From contig DRLX01000022.1 of assembly GCA_011322715.1 (NCBI GenBank), positions 1 through 9,582 of the forward strand: a DNA stretch of 9,582 bases, in the 5' to 3' direction. Under the pieces are notes generated by a model that was not told the DNA's origin, searched no databases, and saw nothing but the letters and a program-made list of their open reading frames with translations. Source of the DNA: Desulfobulbaceae bacterium (GTDB taxonomy: Bacteria; Desulfobacterota; Desulfobulbia; Desulfobulbales; Desulfobulbaceae). Shown one piece after another: positions 7,218-9,582 of the stretch. How positions within the stretch are numbered: position 1 is the stretch's first letter; each line of letters begins with the position of its first letter. The position numbers and the translations under genes were made by a program.

Positions 7218-7238
7218 AAAAAAAACTGATATTATCAG
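7218..7238 (-). terminator. Weak candidate intrinsic terminator
   Basis: On the minus strand CTGATAATATCAG (7238-7226) is followed by eight T residues (7225-7218). The firm stem is only four base pairs with a 5-nt loop; extending it outward uses G-U pairs and consumes the U-tract. It overlaps the stop codon of the second tiny ORF, which is a plausible place for a terminator or attenuator before rho. Strength is doubtful. Confidence 0.3.
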
Positions 7239-7366
7239 CTCCTTTTGATAAACACGATGATAATAAGACCTATGGCCTGAACATCAAGCATACTATCACC
7301 GTGGTCTCTGGTCTCACGGATGGGTGATTGCCTTGGAAACAGAACAGCCATCGGCTGTTTAATCAC
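7235..7366 (-). CDS. Candidate small protein, 43 codons (GTG start)
   Basis: Not recognised. The frame starts with a GTG that overlaps the stop of the preceding tiny ORF as GTGA, the usual form of translational coupling. The product would begin MIKQPMAVLFPRQS and end with a hydrophobic stretch AIGLIIIVFIKRS, so a membrane association is possible. An internal ATG at 7291, preceded by GGTGA, would give only the last 18 residues, MLDVQAIGLIIIVFIKRS. The stop falls in the weak terminator-like element. It has no ribosome site of its own at the GTG. It may be real, a remnant or chance. Confidence 0.25.
   Translation of the reverse strand: MIKQPMAVLFPRQSPIRETRDHGDSMLDVQAIGLIIIVFIKRS
7295..7328. repeat. 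Interrupted inverted repeat inside the second tiny ORF
   Basis: ATCACC (7295-7300) pairs with GGTGAT (7323-7328), with GTG and CAC available for an inner helix; alternatively CCGTG (7299-7303) pairs with CACGG (7315-7319). The loop contains TGGTCTC twice in tandem. In the minus-strand RNA the fold would cover the GGTGA preceding the internal ATG at 7291. Confidence 0.35.
7343..7359. repeat. Perfect 7-bp inverted repeat with ATC loop
   Basis: AACAGCC and GGCTGTT are separated by ATC, the same 3-base centre as in the dyad at 6870-6888. It lies just after the GTGA junction of the two tiny ORFs, so in the minus-strand RNA a stable hairpin would form at the start of the second ORF. No U-tract follows. 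Confidence 0.55.
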
Positions 7367-7488
7367 AATATGTTAATCGTTTTTTTATTGAATATTTCCG
7401 GCGGAAAATGCCTTGAAATTATATCGGTTGAGAATATAAAAATGAAATCTTGAGATGTATTTCCGTGCTTTGAAAAGATCAGCGACAA
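7363..7488 (-). CDS. Candidate small protein, 41 codons (TTG start)
   Basis: Not recognised. A strong GGAGG (7503-7499) lies 10 nt upstream of a TTG, the first start-like codon after an in-frame TAA. The predicted product reads LSLIFSKHGNTSQDF at its start and contains a hydrophobic FIFIFSTDII stretch and a basic end (NKKTINIL). The stop overlaps the GTG of the next tiny ORF. A promoter-like sequence and a hairpin leader precede it at the right distance. Against it are the rare start codon, AT-rich sequence and lack of any family resemblance. Confidence 0.3.
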   Translation of the reverse strand: MSLIFSKHGNTSQDFIFIFSTDIISRHFPPEIFNKKTINIL

Positions 7489-7502
7489 AAGTTATATTCC
7501 TC

Positions 7503-7527
7503 CAAGCCGCCGGTGCGCTGCGACTTG
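7503..7527 (-). promoter_or_regulatory. Hairpin in the leader of the putative small transcript
   Basis: On the minus strand CAAGTCGC (7527-7520) can pair with GCGGCTTG (7510-7503), with one G-U pair and a 9-nt loop AGCGCACCG. The helix ends at the GGAGG ribosome site of the first tiny ORF. The segment is GC-rich in an AT-rich region, which supports a maintained structure. I could not match it to a known riboswitch. Confidence 0.4.
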
Positions 7528-7540
7528 CTCCTCTATAGTT

Positions 7541-7569
7541 TAAATATTTGCTTAACAGTTGCATGTCAA
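7541..7569 (-). promoter_or_regulatory. Candidate promoter with consensus -35 and weak -10
   Basis: On the minus strand a perfect TTGACA (7569-7564) is followed after 17 bp by TATTTA (7546-7541, 3 of 6 to TATAAT). Transcription would begin near 7534 and head through the two tiny ORFs toward rho. A perfect -35 with a poor -10 plus repeats immediately upstream suggests a regulated promoter, but this is inference. Confidence 0.4.
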
Positions 7570-7608
7570 GTGTTTTCTACAAAACGAAATGTGTTTTCCA
7601 CGAAATAA
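7570..7608. repeat. Two direct repeats 21 bp apart next to the -35 box
   Basis: GTGTTTTCTACAAAACGAA (7570-7588) and GTGTTTTCCACGAAATAA (7591-7608) share GTGTTTTCYACRAAA. The 21-bp period is two helical turns, so both copies face the same side of the DNA. The GTGTTTTCCAC core is itself a GTG/CAC dyad. Further copies of TAACAGTT lie on both sides (7553-7560 and 7606-7613). The placement directly upstream of TTGACA fits an activator or repressor site. Confidence 0.5.
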
Positions 7609-7733
7609 CAGTTAACGGATTCATCAAAAAATATTGAAGAAGAAATCAAGGCAAGAACAACGATTCATAGTCGGTTAGAATAATTATTGCATCAGTTTGA
7701 TAATACAAAGAAAAAGAACACTATGGCTACAGA

Positions 7734-8357
7734 TTACGTATTTTCACTCGCGGCAATCCTGTCCTTGTCGGGTACTCCCGGATAGAGTCGTCCAAGGTGC
7801 ATAATTCGCAAACAGGTATTGAACCATGATGCAGTGTTATCAATAACATGGTCGGCGGCCTCTATCTTACGCCGTAACGGCCATTGAATCGATATGGCCT
7901 GTTCGGCCTCATTGCGGTTTACCCGATCCCTGGTGACAATTCTTTTGCATCTGATTTTCCCGGTCGCATAAACAACGACAATACGATCAAATTGCTGCTC
8001 CCATCCGGCTTCAAAGAGCAAGGGTACTTCCACCAGAACAACGGATTTTTTTGCCCGGTGATATAGATTTTGCATATGGGCTCCGGCCAGAGGGTGGAGG
8101 ATGGAATTAACTTCATCCCGTAGTGCCTTATCAGAAAAAAGAGCTGTCCGAAAACCCGACCTGTCAAGGTGGCCGTCAGAGGTAAAAAAACGATGCCCAT
8201 AGGATTTTTTCAGGGCCATCCAGCCGGGTTGGTCCCGGGCAAGAAGTTCCCTGCAGATTGCATCGAGATCAATGAGTTCCAGCTGAAAGCAGCGGGACCA
8301 GTAGGCGGCCACACGGCTCTTTCCCGAACATATACCACCGGTTATACCAATTAACAT
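7734..8357 (-). CDS. coaE: Dephospho-CoA kinase
   Basis: Last enzyme of coenzyme A synthesis; it phosphorylates the 3'-hydroxyl of dephospho-CoA with ATP in the cytoplasm. The 207-residue length is normal. The P-loop GGICSGKS is at residues 7-14, immediately after the LIGITGG start of the family. The acidic DLDAICREL motif (30-38) is the CoA-site DxD-type segment. The conserved LHPLAG, EVPLLFEAG, RVNRNEAEQAI lid region and HVIDN segment follow. The ATG lies 3 bp after the rluD-like stop, with no Shine-Dalgarno sequence in between, so translation is probably coupled. No terminator is seen downstream before the long gap to rho. Confidence 0.96.
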   Translation of the reverse strand: MLIGITGGICSGKSRVAAYWSRCFQLELIDLDAICRELLARDQPGWMALKKSYGHRFFTSDGHLDRSGFRTALFSDKALRDEVNSILHPLAGAHMQNLYHRAKKSVVLVEVPLLFEAGWEQQFDRIVVVYATGKIRCKRIVTRDRVNRNEAEQAISIQWPLRRKIEAADHVIDNTASWFNTCLRIMHLGRLYPGVPDKDRIAASENT

Positions 8358-8360
8358 GAT

Positions 8361-9284
8361 CTATGAATATCGTTTTTCAAGCTGAAGGAGAACCCGTTGC
8401 ATGTCTTCCGGTAATGAGGCGGTAAATTGCATATTTTGTTTACTGATGGGATGAGGAAAGCATAAAGTGGAGGCATGCAGAAGTTGGCGTTTAACCGGCG
8501 GGTCAAATCCTTCCCGTATCCGTCCTCCATATAACACGTCACCGGCAACAGGTGAACCAAGGGAGGCCATGTGTACCCGTATCTGATGGGTGCGACCGGT
8601 TTCAAGGCCAACCTCGACAAAAGAAAATCCAGGCCAGCGTGTCAAAACCTTCCAGTGGGTGACAGCATAACGTCCGGAGTTTATACGGACGGCCATTTTC
8701 TTCCTGTTCACGGGATGTCGGCCAATGGCGGCTGTCAGAGTCCCCTGAGATTTACCCGGATCTCGCAAGAGAACGGCATGGTAAGTCTTGGCGACCGTTC
8801 TATTTTTAAAACTTTCTGAAAGCGCCTTTAATGCAGTTCCCGTTTTAGCAACAACCATTACCCCGGAAGTATCCTTGTCCAATCGGTGCACAATTCCAGG
8901 CCTACCTGTTTCATTACCGGGTAAGACCTGGTAACGATACAGTAATCCATTGACAAGTGTATCGCAGCGATGACCATCAGCAGGATGTACGACAAGTCCG
9001 GCCGGTTTATCAATCACCAGAAGTTCTTCATCCTCGAATAGAATACCGAAGTCTATCGGTTGAGCTACAAGATCGCTCGATTCAGGCTGTGGGAAGCGAA
9101 GAGTAATTTCGTCTTCATCATGGATACGGTAGCCTGCCTTGACCACCGAATTGTTGACAAGAACATTGCCGGCACGGATCAAACGACCAAGAGCGGACCG
9201 AGAATAATCAGGGAAACGGCGAACAAGATAATGATCCAGTCGCAGGCCGGCATGAAGAGCTGTGACTACAAATAACTCAGGCAA
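8361..9284 (-). CDS. rluD: RluD-type 23S rRNA pseudouridine synthase
   Basis: RluA-family pseudouridine synthase. RluD isomerises uridines in helix 69 of 23S rRNA (1911, 1915 and 1917 in E. coli). The 307-residue product has an N-terminal S4 RNA-binding domain (about 12-70) and a catalytic domain with HRLDKDTSG at 133-141, catalytic Asp136. Later segments are GRHPVNRKKMAV, resembling RluD more than RluC or RluA, and GRTHQIRVH (230-238). The first residues align with the family start, but the only codon available is TTG at 9284, with no ribosome site; the frame is open back to a TAG at 9341 without any ATG, GTG or other TTG. The start is therefore uncertain. The gene is tightly linked to coaE. 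The exact target within the RluC/RluD group is inferred. Confidence 0.9.
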   Translation of the reverse strand: MPELFVVTALHAGLRLDHYLVRRFPDYSRSALGRLIRAGNVLVNNSVVKAGYRIHDEDEITLRFPQPESSDLVAQPIDFGILFEDEELLVIDKPAGLVVHPADGHRCDTLVNGLLYRYQVLPGNETGRPGIVHRLDKDTSGVMVVAKTGTALKALSESFKNRTVAKTYHAVLLRDPGKSQGTLTAAIGRHPVNRKKMAVRINSGRYAVTHWKVLTRWPGFSFVEVGLETGRTHQIRVHMASLGSPVAGDVLYGGRIREGFDPPVKRQLLHASTLCFPHPISKQNMQFTASLPEDMQRVLLQLEKRYS

Positions 9285-9535
9285 TGGAGGCTGTTGCGCT
9301 CTGTATTCAATGAGATTTCTGAGATGCAGGGAGAGAAGCTAATTTGCGTAAGTATCATTGGAATATCTCACCATACCCTTGAGGCGGCAGTAACCATATC
9401 ATGTGAAAAAACAGTTATTTTGCAACGACCCGTGTATAATATAAGGATATTTTCCGATGCTTCATCAGGTGCATGCATTCACCCGGTCCTCAACGAGAAT
9501 CTTCTTCTCTATTCAGGGTAGATCCGACCGGCTGA
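9285..9535. other. Intergenic region upstream of the rluD-like gene
   Basis: These 251 bp hold no convincing gene. A weak promoter-like pair toward rluD can be drawn on the minus strand (TTGCAA, 18-bp spacer, TGATAT), but the match is poor. CCGGTC and GACCGG near the right end could pair around a nested GAGAA/TTCTC hairpin just after the stop of the truncated gene; no U-tract follows, so it is not a typical terminator. Confidence 0.4.
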
Positions 9536-9582
9536 TTAATTGAAGAGTTCCTCTATCTGTTCTTCAATCTTCTTTTCTTCGA
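9536..9582 (-). CDS. C-terminal tail of a gene cut by the right edge
   Basis: On the minus strand the last bases read as an open frame ending EEKKIEEQIEELFN and a TAA at 9538-9536. The highly charged, heptad-like residues look like a real protein tail rather than random sequence. Only 14 codons are visible, so no family can be named. It would be the gene upstream of rluD and coaE, in the same direction and separated by about 250 bp. Confidence 0.5.
   Translation of the reverse strand, partial: EEKKIEEQIEELFN

Larger units (their letters stand above)
6814..7733. other. Long AT-rich gap between coaE and rho, no confident gene
   Basis: This 920-bp stretch has no open frame resembling a known protein on either strand, in a segment where other gaps are 3 to 250 bp. 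It contains several perfect short dyads, a tandem duplication, promoter-like sequences directed toward rho, a weak terminator-like element and two tiny ORFs, listed separately. The part between 7608 and the coaE stop at 7734 is AT-rich and I see nothing definite in it; no terminator for coaE is apparent. The likeliest reading is a regulatory leader for rho, a small-RNA or small-protein locus, or remnants of a decayed gene. Confidence 0.7.

Noticed and set aside
7395..7407. TTTCC-GGC-GGAAA inverted repeat
   Set aside because: Only five base pairs in an AT-rich region and no T-run; not distinguishable from chance.
9294..9521. 75-codon plus-strand frame at the right end
   Set aside because: TTG start without ribosome site, opposite to the neighbours, no family resemblance; best read as chance in an intergenic region.

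Overview
The window looks like a housekeeping segment of a Gram-negative, probably Desulfobacterota (deltaproteobacterial, possibly Desulfobulbales-like) chromosome. The basis is gene order and protein character: a minus-strand run rluD-like, coaE, (gap), rho, rpmE, prfA, prmC, murA, met at its end by a convergent PilS/NtrB-type sensor kinase. This order is familiar to me from that phylum, but the taxonomic call is inference and could not be checked by search. Base composition is moderate, and the gap between coaE and rho is clearly more AT-rich than the genes.

Layout from left to right. (1) 30-1694, plus strand: a membrane histidine kinase with six predicted helices, a PAS domain, HisKA and HATPase; its reading frame is still open at the left edge. 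(2) 1680-2972, minus: murA, overlapping the kinase tail to tail by 15 bp. (3) 3009-3905 and 3980-5050, minus: prmC and prfA, the methyltransferase and its release-factor substrate. (4) 5197-5231: an intrinsic terminator that ends or attenuates the rpmE transcript before prfA. (5) 5252-5470: rpmE (zinc-binding L31) with its own promoter-like sequence at 5525-5553. (6) 5566-6813: rho. (7) 6814-7733: 920 bp without a confident gene but dense in small dyads, repeats and promoter-like elements. (8) 7734-8357 and 8361-9284, minus: coaE and an RluD-type pseudouridine synthase, 3 bp apart. (9) 9285-9535: intergenic. (10) 9536-9582: the last 14 codons and stop of a probable minus-strand gene cut by the right edge.

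Functionally the minus-strand genes serve gene expression (transcription termination, ribosomal protein, translation termination and its modification, rRNA modification) plus coenzyme A synthesis and the first committed step of peptidoglycan synthesis. All are ordinary and intact, with catalytic residues in place. No mobile element, CRISPR array, tRNA or rRNA was seen.

The part that ordinary annotation does not explain is 6814-7733. Read toward rho, it holds a consensus -35 box preceded by two 21-bp-spaced repeats, a structured leader with a Shine-Dalgarno sequence, two tiny ORFs joined by a GTGA overlap, a weak terminator-like element, a perfect 14-bp tandem duplication containing near-DnaA boxes, and a rho-proximal promoter-like sequence whose -35 lies inside a perfect dyad. 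It may be a long regulatory leader for rho or a separate small transcript. Both are hypotheses from sequence pattern alone.
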